Origin: Theropithecus gelada
Taxonomy: Eukaryota > Chordata > Mammalia > Primates > Cercopithecidae
Direction: 5' to 3'
DNA: 64,000 bases
NCBI RefSeq assembly: GCF_003255815.1
Contig: NC_037674.1
Span: 19,985,537 to 20,049,536, forward strand
Within the stretch, counting starts at the first letter, position 1, and each line of letters opens with the position of its first letter. Positions 1-12,600 of this stretch are shown piece after piece. The notes under the pieces are model-generated. The model was not told the DNA's origin, searched no databases, and saw only the letters and a program-made list of their open reading frames with translations. The translations under genes and the position numbers were made by a program.

Positions 1-543
1 GACTGGGAAGGATGGTTTTGGGATGAAAATGTTCCGCCTCAAATCATCAGGCATTAGATTTTCATAAGGAGCCCTTGCATGTGCAGTTCACAACAGGGTT
101 TATACTCCTATAAAAATATAGTCCTGTTGCTGATCTGACGGGAGGTGGTGCTCAGGCCAGTAATGCTTGCTTGCTTGGTGCTCACCTGCTGTGCAGCCTG
201 GCTCCCAGCAGGCCATGGACCAGTACCAGTCCGCAGCCTGGAGGCTGGGGACAGATAGTCTAAAGGGCCAAAGTAGTCTAAAGGGCCAAAGGTGTCTGCC
301 TCTCTGCTGTCTTAATAGCACAGGAAAGGGAGACAGCACTATCTTACCATTCTCTTAACCTCTGCCCAACAACATACTAGAGAGAAATACATCAAATTGA
401 CATTTTCTGTTGGTGTCAGTTAAGTCAGAACTGGACTGTCCTGGTTCTGTCACTAGCCCTGAGACCTTACCTCTGGTTCCATGAGTGGGACAGAAGGAGA
501 AAGGATGCTAGCAGTGCTGCCTAGAGTTTGCTTTCTTGCTCAC
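1..543. other. Part of intron 38, nothing recognised
   Basis: No exon or clear repeat was seen. The only pattern is a short local duplication (agtctaaagggccaaa, twice at about 257-288). Confidence 0.5.
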
Positions 544-699
544 CTGGTAGAACCGAGGTAGGGCCAGAATACAGTCCATTAGCTTGTGGCGGCCCAAGTT
601 GATGAGCATGGTGTTCTGGCCAGTGTTCAGAAAGTGAATCTGCAGAGTTATCAACTTGGTGAGCCGCTGACAGTGCTGGGCCTGTCGCACACAGGAGTC
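544..699 (-). CDS. SPG11: SPG11 exon 38
   Basis: 156 bases, 52 codons, phase 0 at both ends. It starts DSCVRQAQHC and ends LALPRFYQ. Acceptor ttcctcag, donor CAG|gtgagc. About residues 2285-2336, in the conserved C-terminal region. It is the last exon inside the window; the two remaining coding exons (recalled human continuation ASEAYDF) lie left of base 1. Confidence 0.95.
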
Positions 700-3600
700 C
701 TGAGGAACAAGGGTGGAGAGAGGCACACGTAGAGAAAGACGTAGTTGTTACCTCCTGTGTGAACCCTCACAAGAGTATTCACCCTTTCTGTTCCTGGTTG
801 GCCTATGATGCCCTCCCCCTTCCCTTGGAAGAGCCCAAGGACAAAAGGAAAGAATTTTACTGTAGACAGCAAGTCCTAAGGCCAGTCTGGAAAAAGCCTT
901 TGGTTACCTTGGCATAACTCTCTGCTGCATCCAGCATCAGAGTCAGGGCCTTCAGCAGCAGTTGCTTCAGCTGGTGCCCATCCTTGAGACTGTCCTCTGT
1001 AGGGGAAATAAAGATTCGCCAAGTCTGACTCCCAAAGCCGACTGTTATCATCCCACTCATAGTGATGGGGGCTAGAATAGAAACATCCCAGCCATGTTCA
1101 CAGCGAGGCAGGAACACCTCACTCAGATAAAGGTTACTGGGCCGGAAACGCATATGCCTATTGTAACTTCACTCTGAAGTAGGATTCAGTGCCCCCCCTC
1201 TAATGCCTCATTTCTCCAAAACATCAAGGAAGACTTACATGGTATCAACATGCATGTTGGTTCCTGGTGAATGATACCCTGGATATACAGGCTATATAGA
1301 TCCAAGAGTATAATCCTAAGGTGCAAATGTTTTCCAAGTCTCTATTCCAAATCTGTCTGCCCAAGTGGGGTTCCTGCTGAGCGACATATCCGCCTCAAAA
1401 ATATATATATTTTTTGAGACAGAGTCTCTCTTTGTCACCCAGGCTGGAGTGTAATGGTGCAGTCTTGGCTCACTGCAACCTCCACCTCCTGGGTTCAAGT
1501 GATTCACCTGCTTCAGCCTCCCGAGTGGCTGGGATTACAGGTGCACACTGCCACGCCCGGCTAATTTTTTTTTGTATTTTAGTAGAGACAGGGTTGCACC
1601 ATGTTGCCCAGGCTGGTCTTGAACTCCTGAGCTCAGGCAATCCACCTGCCTCGGCCTCCCAAAGTGCTAGGATTACAGGCATGAGCCACCGCACCGGGCC
1701 ACCTACCTCAAGATTCTTCTAATAGCCAATCTCATGGGCTCGTCCTTTGCTGTAAGAATTTTACCCAGGGCCGGGCGTGGTGGCTCATGCCTGTAATCCC
1801 AGTACTTTGGGAGGCCAAGGTGGGTGGATCACGAGGTCAGGAGTTTAAGACCAGCCTGGCCAACATAGTCAAACCCTGTCTCTATTAAAAACACAAAAAA
1901 TTAGCCAGGTATGGTGGCAGTTGCCTGTAATCCCAGCTACTTGGGGGGCTGAGGCGGGAGAATCATTTGAACCTGGGAGGCGGAAGCTGCAGTGAGCTGA
2001 GATCACACCATTGCACTCCAGCCTGGGTGACAGTGCGAGACTCCATCTCAAAAAACAAACAAACAAAAATACAAGTTACCCAGGTGTGGTGGCGCATGCC
2101 TGTAGTCCCAGCTACTTGGAAGGCTGAGGCAGAAGAATTCACTTAAACCCGGGAGGCAGAGTTTGCAGTGAGCTGAGATCATGCCACTGCACTCCAGCCT
2201 GGGGATAAAGCATTTTACCCGGCTAGCAGCACTGTTCTGGTAGTGCTGCTGTGACCTCACTCACCCCAGGGCTGAGACTCAATCAGTTTCAGTTGGATGC
2301 GGGCAGCTGCCTCGTGGTTCTCGCCAATCTCCCGGCACATGCTGAAGCACAGGGCAATCATATTGTGCTTCTCACTGTCTCCAGGACGGCAGCGTTTGAT
2401 GTAGTCCAGCAGGGCTGTCTTCAGGGTACCACTCTGCCAAGAATAAAAGGGAATAGCAAGGTGTCAGGGACTGCAAGGCAGACAGGACTAGCTGAGTCAT
2501 CTGGTTCTGCATTCCTTAAAAACTCCCAAGAAAAAGGAAGAGAGGAGCAAAAATGAGAATGAATACAAGTTTTATGCTGTCCCAAGTATGAGGAAACAGG
2601 CATGTACGCTTTCCTGTTGGGAGTGTGAAAGGCGAAACTTTTCTAAAGGGAGAAGCCTTAAAAATACACTCGCATAAGCTGATCTAACAATTCAATTTCT
2701 AGGAATCTATCCCTAAAGAGATAAGCAGAGAAGATGAATGTAACAGGGATATTTAATAGCAAACAATTAGAAATAACCCAGATATCCAAAATCAGGGGAA
2801 GAGAATACCATGTAGCCATTAAAACTTATGTAGGAGATGATTTGTTGATTTGGGAAATAGTCATGATATACTTTGTTAAGTGAGAAAAGCAGGATATTTC
2901 ATACCTTCACTGTATAAGTTTTATTAAAATGTAATTATATATAGATGTTTTCGGGTACATGTTCAAAGAAAGGGCCTATACCAAATTGTGAGTGGCTGTC
3001 TCCCGATGATGGAGAGATACTGAGGGACTTTTTCTGTGTTGTTCTCTTTTCCAAGTGTCTTACCTGGAATATGCATTACTTTTGTAACCAGAAAAGTTAT
3101 TAAAGGAATATATAAATGCAGAAGGAAAACTGCCTAAAAAACAATTTTAAAAACCCTCTAGGGGATCTTGAAGATGCACCTATGTCCAGGACTTGCTCCT
3201 CACTTGATGACTAGATTGGTCTGTCCTGAAATCGGCCCAATATTAAAGAGAGATTTTTTTCTGCTTTGTCTCTTAATCCTGCCTGGCTGGGCCCATGTTC
3301 CCAGAAGCCAAAGGTGAAATGAGCAGAAACAATGAGTCATCCAGACAAATGATCTGGAAACAGGTACTGTGAGGGATATGCTTGGTGTCACAGCACACTC
3401 AGGACAGACGGGCTCTCAGAACCCAAGACCTAACCAAGTCAGGCCTTTGCTTCCAAGCCGCCTTCCTGTTCATCATCATAAATGGCTCCACAGCTTTTTA
3501 GTCTAAACTTTTGTGTTTGATTCCTAACCTGGCTCTTAGCAGCACAATTTTTCACAGTGTCCTGAAAACTCTCCACTCTAAAAGCCCTCAAACAACCTCA

Positions 3601-6600
3601 CAGCTAGACAATCCACTTTCAGCCTGGCTCTCAGGGTTTTTGCCCCTGCCAGAGAAGGCATTTAAGACAGTATAGGCAGGTGACAGAGGCTGAGGTGGAG
3701 GAGGACAAACTTATTTTCTTCAGTATTTAGCATTGGCCGGGCATAGTGTAATCCCAGCACTTTGGGAGGCTGAGACGGGTGGATCACCTGAGGTTGGGAG
3801 TTCAAGACTAGCCTGACCAACATGGATAAATCCCGTCTCCACTAAAATACAAAATTAGCTGGGCGTGGTGGCGCGGGCCTGTAATCCCAGCTACTTGGGA
3901 GGGTGAGGCAGGAGAATCGCTTGAACCCGGGGGACAGAGGTTGAGCTGAGATCACACCATTGCACTCCAGCCTGGGTAACAAGAACAAGAGCGAAACTCC
4001 GTCTCAAAAAAAAAAAAAAAAAAAAATATATGTATATATATATATACACACACACACACAAACACATACACATATAAATACATAGAGCATCAGCATATTC
4101 ACTGACTGATCTGAACCAGAATCTGAAGCCACTGGTGATAGTGTGTGTCTTGGGGAGGTCCCCAATTCATTCCCTCCGTTTTCCTAAGAGTCTAGCATGA
4201 CTGAGATTATTCCCGAGAAAAACTGAGGCTCCTGAATTGTCAGCAGTACACCCCATCCTGGAGCTTGTTACTTTGCACCTACCGGATCCAACTTCTTCCT
4301 CATCAGCACTTCAAAGTAGTGCTTTTTATGCAGCAAATCAAATATGTATGTCATCTCGTTGTACCTTCCAATGCCAGTGAGGAGCCGTACCTGTGAAGTG
4401 GGAGGACAGCTCGCATCAGCATCACCTGGAGTCTGGAGTTCTCTGAGCCAGACCACTACCATCAGTGGCTGCTTTCAGATGCCAAGCTCCAGGAGAAGGG
4501 CTAATTTCCAGGCTACCATGCTTTGCTCCCCCCCCCCATACCCAACAGGGAGCCTCTGGAGAATTCAGAAATGTCAGTCACTGGGCCACCATTGGCTGTT
4601 CTTTTTTCTTTTTTTTTTTTGAGACGGAGTCTTGCTCTGTCACCCAGGCTGGAGTGCAGTGGCACAGCCTCAGCTCACTGCAACCTCCGCCTCCCAGGTT
4701 CAAGCAATTCTCCTGCCTCAGCCTCCTGAGCAGCTGGGATTATAGGCGTGTGCCACCATGCCTGGCTAATTTTTGTAAAGAGACAGGGTTTTACCGTGTT
4801 AGGGTGGTCTCGAACTCCTGACCTCAGGCAATCCGCCTGCCTCGGCCTCCCAAAGTGCTGGGATTACAGGTGTGAGCCACCACACCCGGCTTTGCTGTCC
4901 TTAAATGTGGCGCTCAGGCTGGGCGCGGTGGCTCAAGCCTGTAATCCCAGCACTTTGGGAGGCCGAGACGGGTGGATCACGAGGTCAGGAGATCGAGACC
5001 ATCCTGGCTAACACGGTGAAACCCCGTCTCTACTAAAAAAATACAAAAAACTAGCCGGGCGAGGTGGTGGGCGCCTGTAGTCCCAGCTACTTGGGAGGCT
5101 GAGGCAGGAGAATGGCATAAACCCGGGAGGCGGAGCTTGCAGTGAGCTGAGATCCGGCCACTGCACTCCAGCCTGGGTGACAGAGCGAGACTCTGTCTTA
5201 AAAAAAAAAAAAAAAAAATGTGGCTCTCAAGTACTAAAGTGTCATTCTCCTGGGCAGGCACTCTTCCTCTTCTCACCGCTACTCATCACAGTGGCCCAGT
5301 GGCTTGCTCAGTCACTCAGGTCAGTTTCAAGCCCAGAGAATTTAGGGAGGCACATGGGAACTGAGTTGCCAACTTACTTCAATTCAGAGGTGGGGGGAAG
5401 GTTCAAACCTCGTTTTGGGGAAAAATGCAGCTGTCTTAGCCCTCTAGAAAAGTTAACTGCCCTGACAAGGAGGTGGGATGGCCCCGGAACCTGGCAGGGA
5501 TCTTCTCCCTTTTGTTCCTTTGGAGCAACCTCTGATTCTGACAGAAATCCTAACTTGGAGCAGAGGGTTGGGCTGCCCCGCCGACTCTCAAGTAGGTAGT
5601 GGTATCCAGATGGGCAGAACTTCCTACAACTACATCAGCTCTGGGCTGGCCCCCACCCTTCCTACTCCTCTCAAAGGTTTCCACAGGATGGAGACGGGTT
5701 GAGGGGGTTACTTACCACCAGCCCATACTCCTCACTGGGGGCCAGGTGGTTATCTGTGAGCATCCGGGCGGCCTGTAGGACTCGGATGATGCCCTCCATG
5801 TGGCACGTCAGGGTGAAGCAATGATGGGCCAGGATCAGGAGCTCTGTGGCTGGGAGGGTAGGCACTGGTAAGATAGGATTATGAACCCTGGCTGCCTACT
5901 GTCAACCTCTGCCTGGCAGGAGGGAAAAAGGGCCTGGTGGAGAAGAGGCCTGTCTGGAGAGGTCCCTCCTACCAGCCCTCCAAGGTCCGTGAACTCAGCA
6001 GCTCTAGCTCTGAGACAGCCCCTTGGTGACATCCAAATAGTTCTCTCAGTCATAGCACAATCCTCAAAGACAATCATGTAGTGACTATCCCCAGAAGGCC
6101 CCCAAAATGAGAACACAGCACCCTCGCCTTCTAAACATGGAGAAACTTCCTGCAGACAAACTGATGGAGTTCCTGCCAACGTGAATCCAAGGGCATTCTC
6201 TGCTTGTTATCCCAGCGGAAGGTCTCAGGGCCTAATCAAGTGCCATTTGGTGTTCTGGCTTTCTAGAGTAGTGAAAGATCTGACATGTACAGATTTAAAA
6301 ATGCTACAATCACTGTAAGCACAATTAAAAGGCAAACTGGGAAAAACACCTGCAATGTGAGGACCGAAAAAGGTCTCCATCCTTAAAACATGCTGCAACC
6401 TCTGGGCTTTTGCATCTGCAGGGCCCCTCTCCAGTCCTCCTGACTACTAAGCATCCCTGACAATGAATCCTTTAGGCCTTCGTTTGAACATTTCCTCCAG
6501 AACTCTATCTTGACCCCATCATTCTGGCTCTTACTGTGTATTAAGACCCTAGTCTGAGCTCCAGGAATTGCTTATACACCATAGCCTAGGTGCTTATAGT

Positions 6601-9600
6601 GCCTGGCACACAGCTGACACTCAGTAAATACTGTTGAACTGGACCGAGAAGAGATATAAAAGGCTATTTTTATTTAAATTTCTTTTAGAGATGGATCTCA
6701 CTCTGTTGCCCAGGCTGGAGTTCAGTGTTGCAATCAGAGCTCACTGCAATCTCCAACTCCTGGGCTCAAGGGATCCTCCTACCTCAGCCTCTCAAGTAGC
6801 TGGGACTACAGGTGTCCGCCACCGTGCCCCGCTAAGTTTTTAAAAATATTTGTAATGACAGGGTCTCACTATATTGCCCAGATTGGTCTCAGACTCCTAC
6901 CCTCTAATTATTCTCTGCCCTCGGCCTCTCAAAAGCATTGGGATTACAGGCATGGGCCACTGTTCCCATTCTAAAATACAATTTTTCATTATATATAAGA
7001 GAAATCTGTGTAACCATTAGAAGTTATATAGGAGAATATTCAATGCCATGAAAAATGTTAATGACAGCATATTCATAAAGTAAAAAAATTATAAACTATA
7101 TGGAGTATAATGTCATTTTTTAAAAAAGAACCTATCACACATTCTAATGAAGGCCTATAATGAGTTAGACATCATGGAAAATAAACAGGCTTTGAAATCC
7201 ACAGACTGGGTTTGAACACCAGCTCTGCCACTTAACAGATGTGATCAGCTTTCCTAAGGTAAAGTTTGTCTCCCTTCTAAAATGCGGACAATAATATTCA
7301 CTTTGCAGGGCAATATAAGAGTGAAATAAGCATGTTGAGTAAAGGTCACCTTTTTGTATGGTTTTAAATTTGGGGGTACTCATCCATACTTTCTAAATTT
7401 TCTTCAGTGAAGTTAAGGCTTTCTACCAAGAACTTATTATCCCTGCTGGAGGGCTAGGTATCCAGAGCAGGAACAAGGACCCAAATCAAGTTTTGGAGAG
7501 ACTGGGAGAGACCTGTTTAGGGCCAAAATATGTAAGAAAAAGGCCAATAACTTACTGCAAGACAATTCCCCATGGGGAACGGAGGAAATCTTATCCAACA
7601 ACTTCATGCCTACCAATGTGTGGTCTTGACACAGAGTGGTCAGCTGAAGAAATGTCTGGCTTTCCTCTGTTGGGTTGAACATCTGCTTATGTCCTGTACA
7701 GAGAGGTGTGAAGACAGGTGCTGGTTTTATCATAAGAGAGGCCCACTCTGCCCAGGCTTGGGCACCAGGAGGTGATGCTAATGGAGCTCTGCAGCTCTCC
7801 ACTTGCTGAGCTTGAAACCCTTGGCCTATTGGTCATTTTATAGAACAGGTTTTTTTTTTTTTTTTTTTTTTTTGAGACAGAGTCTCTCTGTCACCCAGGC
7901 TGGAGTGTAGTGGGGTGATCTTGACTTACTGCAACCTTGGCCTCCCGGGTTCAAACGATTCTCCTGCTTCAGCCTCCCCAGCAGCTGGGACTACAGGTGC
8001 CAGCAAACATGCCTAGCTAATTTTTTGTATTTTTAGTAGAGGCGGGGTTTCAGCATATTAGCCAGGATGGTCTCTATCTCCTGACCTCATGATCCGCCAG
8101 CCCTGGCCTCCCAAAGTGCTGGGATTACAGGCGTGAGCCACCCCGCCCAGCCAGGACAGTTCTGTAGCTCAGAAAGCCACAGCTACTCTCAATGTAATCA
8201 TAAAACAATAAAAAGTAACAGCATGTATTTTGTACATGTATTTTGTTGTATTTAAACAAAATACATTACTGGAATCCAGAAACTTGAGAGAACCACATAC
8301 AGGGTGTATATAAGCACAACATTCAAATCCTTAACACTGGGAACTAGAGAATGCTGTCGGAAAGGTTGGCAATCGCTGAGGGGTAGGGCACCTGTTCCCT
8401 GTGATGAAGTAAGCAGCTCCCGTGTCACCTCTTCTGCCACGAGTTCAGCCACAGTATCTGGCTTAAGGCCCTGTGTGCTGATGAAGGCCTGGGCTCGTTT
8501 GCATCGGTCAGGCTGCTGAGAGGCCAAGATTTCCCGGAGCATGGCTTCACCATCCTGAGCAGCAACATCTGTGTAGGAACAGCCCAACTCCTGAGAGGAA
8601 GACAAAGCCAGTCAAGGCCACTTTTAGAAGCCAGGGAAAAGCAAAAGAGCCCCTTCTGAAATCTGATGTGGATAGACTCCACTGTTTCTGTTTTCTGAGC
8701 TTAAAGACTACTCACCCTCAGCAGGAACCTTAGAAAAAGCAACTACTGTTTTCTAACCCTTTCTATCATTTCAACAAAGCCAAATCCAGGTAAAAGAAAG
8801 GCTTGTCTTCAGAAAGCATCAGGTGATTCTCTTGTTGAGCACTGATTTTTTTGGTTGGGGGCTGGGGGGCGGGGGCGGCAGAGAGTTTCATTCTTGTTGC
8901 CCAGGCTGGAGTGCAATGGCACAATCTTGGCTCACTGCAACTGCTGCCTGCCTACTGGGTTCAAGCAATTCTCCTGCCTCAGCCTCTCAAGTAGCTGGGG
9001 TTACAGGCGTGCACCACCATACCCAGCTAATTTTTGTATTTTTAGTAGAGATGGGGTTTCTCCATGTTGGTCAGGCTGTTCTTGAACTCCTGATCTCAAG
9101 TGATCCACCTGCCTTGGCCTCCCAAAGTGCTGGGATTACAGCCATGAGCCACCGCACCTGGCTTTTTTTTTTTTTGGTCACCCAGGCTGGAGTACATTGG
9201 CGTGATTTTGGCTCACTGCAACCTCCGCCTCCCAGGTTCAAGCGATTCTCCTGCCTCAGCCTCCCGAGTAGCTGGGATTACAGGCGCCTGCCACCATGCC
9301 TAGCTAATTTTTATATTTTTAGTGGAGATGGGGTTTCACCATGTTGGCCAGGCTGGTCTCAAACTCCTGACCTCAAGTAATCCACCTGCCTCAGCCTCCC
9401 AAAGTGCTGGGATTACAGGTGTGAGCCATTGTGCCCGGCCTGATTTTTAAAAATATTATGAAATGTAAGAACACCAACTAAAATGCAAGAACCCTTATTA
9501 TTCCCAGAGCAGCAGCAAAACCCTCAATTTCCGAAGAAGCCTTTGAGTCTTCTCCAAGACGTGGGCTTTAGGGTTTGGCTGTATTTCTCTTGTGCTCTTC

Positions 9601-12600
9601 TACTTCCAGTCTACTGTTTTTCTCCCCCAACCAGCACAAAGGTACAGAAAATTTCTGCTCGCTCTGGCTCTTGTCTTTATAGTCATCACATTCCATACGG
9701 AATGCTCCAAACAATCATAATGCAAAACTCAAGATATTAAGTCTAGAAGAGACCCTCATGGTCAAATCGTCATTTATAGGTGACAAAACAGGGGCCCACA
9801 ACCCTAGCTTTCTGGTTTGCTGAGCTGCAGCCAGGAGTCAGATCGCCCTGGCACCTGGCCTGGTGTCCTCCCCACCATTCCCCAAAGATAAAATTATGAG
9901 AGCCAACATCCTGACAAGAGCTCTACTCCTAGGTCATGATTATCATCTAAAAGGCTAACTTGGCAATGTCCAAAATCAACCTCAAACTTCTCATTTCCCT
10001 CCCTCTCAGAAAAAGGAGCCCCACCCCTTGGCACATACCTTGGCAAGATCATACAGACAGAGGACCTGTCGACAGTAGTTCTTTCCATGGAGGCATTTAC
10101 TTGTCAGCACTTCCAGGTTAGTCACCACTTCATCACTGGAGGGCGCTGTCACAAACTTCTGACTATCCAGACTTGAAGCTGGAAGCAAATACGAGTCTGA
10201 GGGGCTTCAAGCTGGGAGGTTCAGGCCTCTCCCCAGCTCTCTATGGCTCTCCCTCTCTGCTTGAGGCTCCCTGCACTGTACTCCCATGACTCTGATTGGG
10301 GCTATAGGACCACTGCTGACAGGGGCCCACTTCAACTTCTTTCACTGCCTTCTTCCAGGATATTCCAGCCTGGGATACCTCAAAGACCTCATACGCTACA
10401 AAGACTCAAGGCTACCTAATGAGTGCTCTAGAGATCAGCACCAAAGATGCCTGCCAGAGTCTCCTCATATGTTCTCCTTCCTATATCAAATAAGTCACAG
10501 TTGTGGCCTTAGTTCCAGCCTTCATCACTCTGCATCCTGAGAAGCTGTTATCTGTCTCCTGCTGCCAGCCCCTTACCCTCAATCAGTCTCCGACATACTC
10601 ATTTCTAAAATGCAAATATGCTTTAATTTTTTAAGACACAGTCTCACTCTGTCGCCCAGGCTGGAATGCAGTGGCATGATCTCAGCTCAGTGCAACCTCT
10701 GCCTCCCGGGCTCAAGTGATTCTCGTGCCTCAGCCTCTCGAGTAGCTGGGATTACAGGCATGCACCACCACACCTGGCCAATTTTTGCACTTTTAGTGGA
10801 GATGAGGTTTTGCCATATCGATCAGGCTGGTCTCGAACTCCTGGCCTCAACTGATCCATCCGCCTCGACTTCCCAAAAGTGCTGGGATTACAGGCATGGG
10901 CCACTGTACCCACCTGCAAATATGCTTTAATTTACAGTAAAATTAAAATCTATTCCTGATATTTTTTTAAAAGAAAGCTCTTGGCTGGGTGCAGTGCTCA
11001 TGCCTATAATCCCAGCACTCTGGGAGGCTGACGCGGGCGGATCACCTGAGGTCAGGAGTTCGAGACCAGCCTGACCAACATGGAGAAACCCCGTCTCTAC
11101 TAAAAATACAAAATAAGCTGGGTGTGGTGGCTTATGCCTGTAATCCCAGCTACTCGGGAGGCTGAGGCAGGAGAATTGCTTGAACCCAGGAGGTGGAGGT
11201 TGCGGTGAGCTGAGATCGTGCTCCAGCCTGGACAACAAGACTGAAACTCCATCTCAAAAAAAAAAAAAAAAAAAAAAAGCTCTTAGCCTAAAATAGAAGA
11301 AGATATTAATCTGATAAAGGATTTCTATTAGGAAAAAAACAGGAATATTTGTATCACACTTTGTAATGGCAAAAAAAAAAAATAGAAAATTTAAATGTAT
11401 ATCAATAAAGCATTAGTAAAGCTTAGTACATCTATCTGTACAGTGGAATACTCTGCAGCCATTAGAAAGAAGGGGTTGATCTATATGTACTGACAGGAAA
11501 AATGTAGATCAATATGATGTAATCTCATTTTTGCAAAAAATAAATATTGTGTGTGTGCCTACAAGTAGAAAATGCATACCAAGCAAGTAAAAGAGAGTTA
11601 TTCTGGGCCAGGCGCGGTGGCTCACGCCTGTAATCCCAGCACTTTGGGAGGCAGAGGCAGGCAGATCACAAGGTCAGGAGTTTGAGACCAGCCTGGCCAA
11701 TATGCTGAAACCCCGTCTCTACTAAAAAAATACAAAAAAATTAGCCAGGCGTGGTGGCACACGCCTGTAATCCCAGCTACTTGGGAGGCTGAGGCAGGAG
11801 AATTGCTTGAACCCAGGAGGCGGAGGTTGCAGTGAGCCAAGACTGCGTCATTGCATGCCAACCTGGGCAACAGAGTGAGACTCTGTCTAAAAATTATATA
11901 TATATATATATATAATTTTTATATATTATATATATATATATATAGTTATTCTGGGGAATTTTGTGGGGGTAGTGTTGAATCGGCTTTTTTTTTTTTTTCT
12001 CTTTTGCGATGAAGTCTCACTCTGTTGCCCAGGCTAGAGTGCAGTGGCACTATCTTGGTTCATTGCAACCTCTGCCTCCCGAGTTCAAGCGATTCTCCTA
12101 CCTCAGCCTCTGGTGTAGCTGGGATTACAGGTGTGCACTACCACACCCAGCTAATTTTTTTATTTTTAGTAAATATGAAGTTTCACCATGTTGGTCAGGC
12201 TGGTCTTGAACTCCTGACCTCAGGTGATCTGCCCACCTCGGCTTCGCAAAGTGCTGGGATTACAGCATGAGCCACCATGCCCAGCCTGAACTGACTTTTT
12301 ACTTTATACATTTCTATGTTATGTGATTTGCTACACTAAGCACATGTTAATTTTTATTTTAAAATATTATTAAAAAGTGCTGTAGGTCAGAGGTGGTGGC
12401 TCATGCCTGTAATCCTATCACTTTGGGAGGCTGGGGTGGGAGGATCCCTGGAGCCTAGGAGTTTGAGGCCAGCCTGGGCAACACAGTGAGACCCCACCTC
12501 TACAAAAAATTTAAAAATTAGCTCGGGATGGTGGTGTGCATCTGTGGTTCCAGCTATTCAGGAGGCTGAAGCAGGAGGACTGCTTGAGCCCTGGAGGTTG

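Noticed and set aside
2251..2556. 101-codon plus-strand frame over exon 36
   Set aside because: Shadow of the minus-strand exon; the spatacsin frame has splice sites and phase support.
5177..5599. 140-codon plus-strand open frame
   Set aside because: Starts in an Alu tail (poly-Lys) and continues in intron 34; no family resemblance.
8847..8885. G-quadruplex candidate in the G-rich tract
   Set aside because: Four G-runs are present, but it is a local expansion in an Alu head; nothing else supports a function.
8823..9380. 185-codon plus-strand open frame
   Set aside because: It runs through two antisense Alus; peptides such as SPASASQVAG are the usual Alu translations, with no start context or conservation argument.
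11889..11942. Regulatory AT palindrome
   Set aside because: It is the expanded tail of an Alu, bounded by that Alu's TSD.
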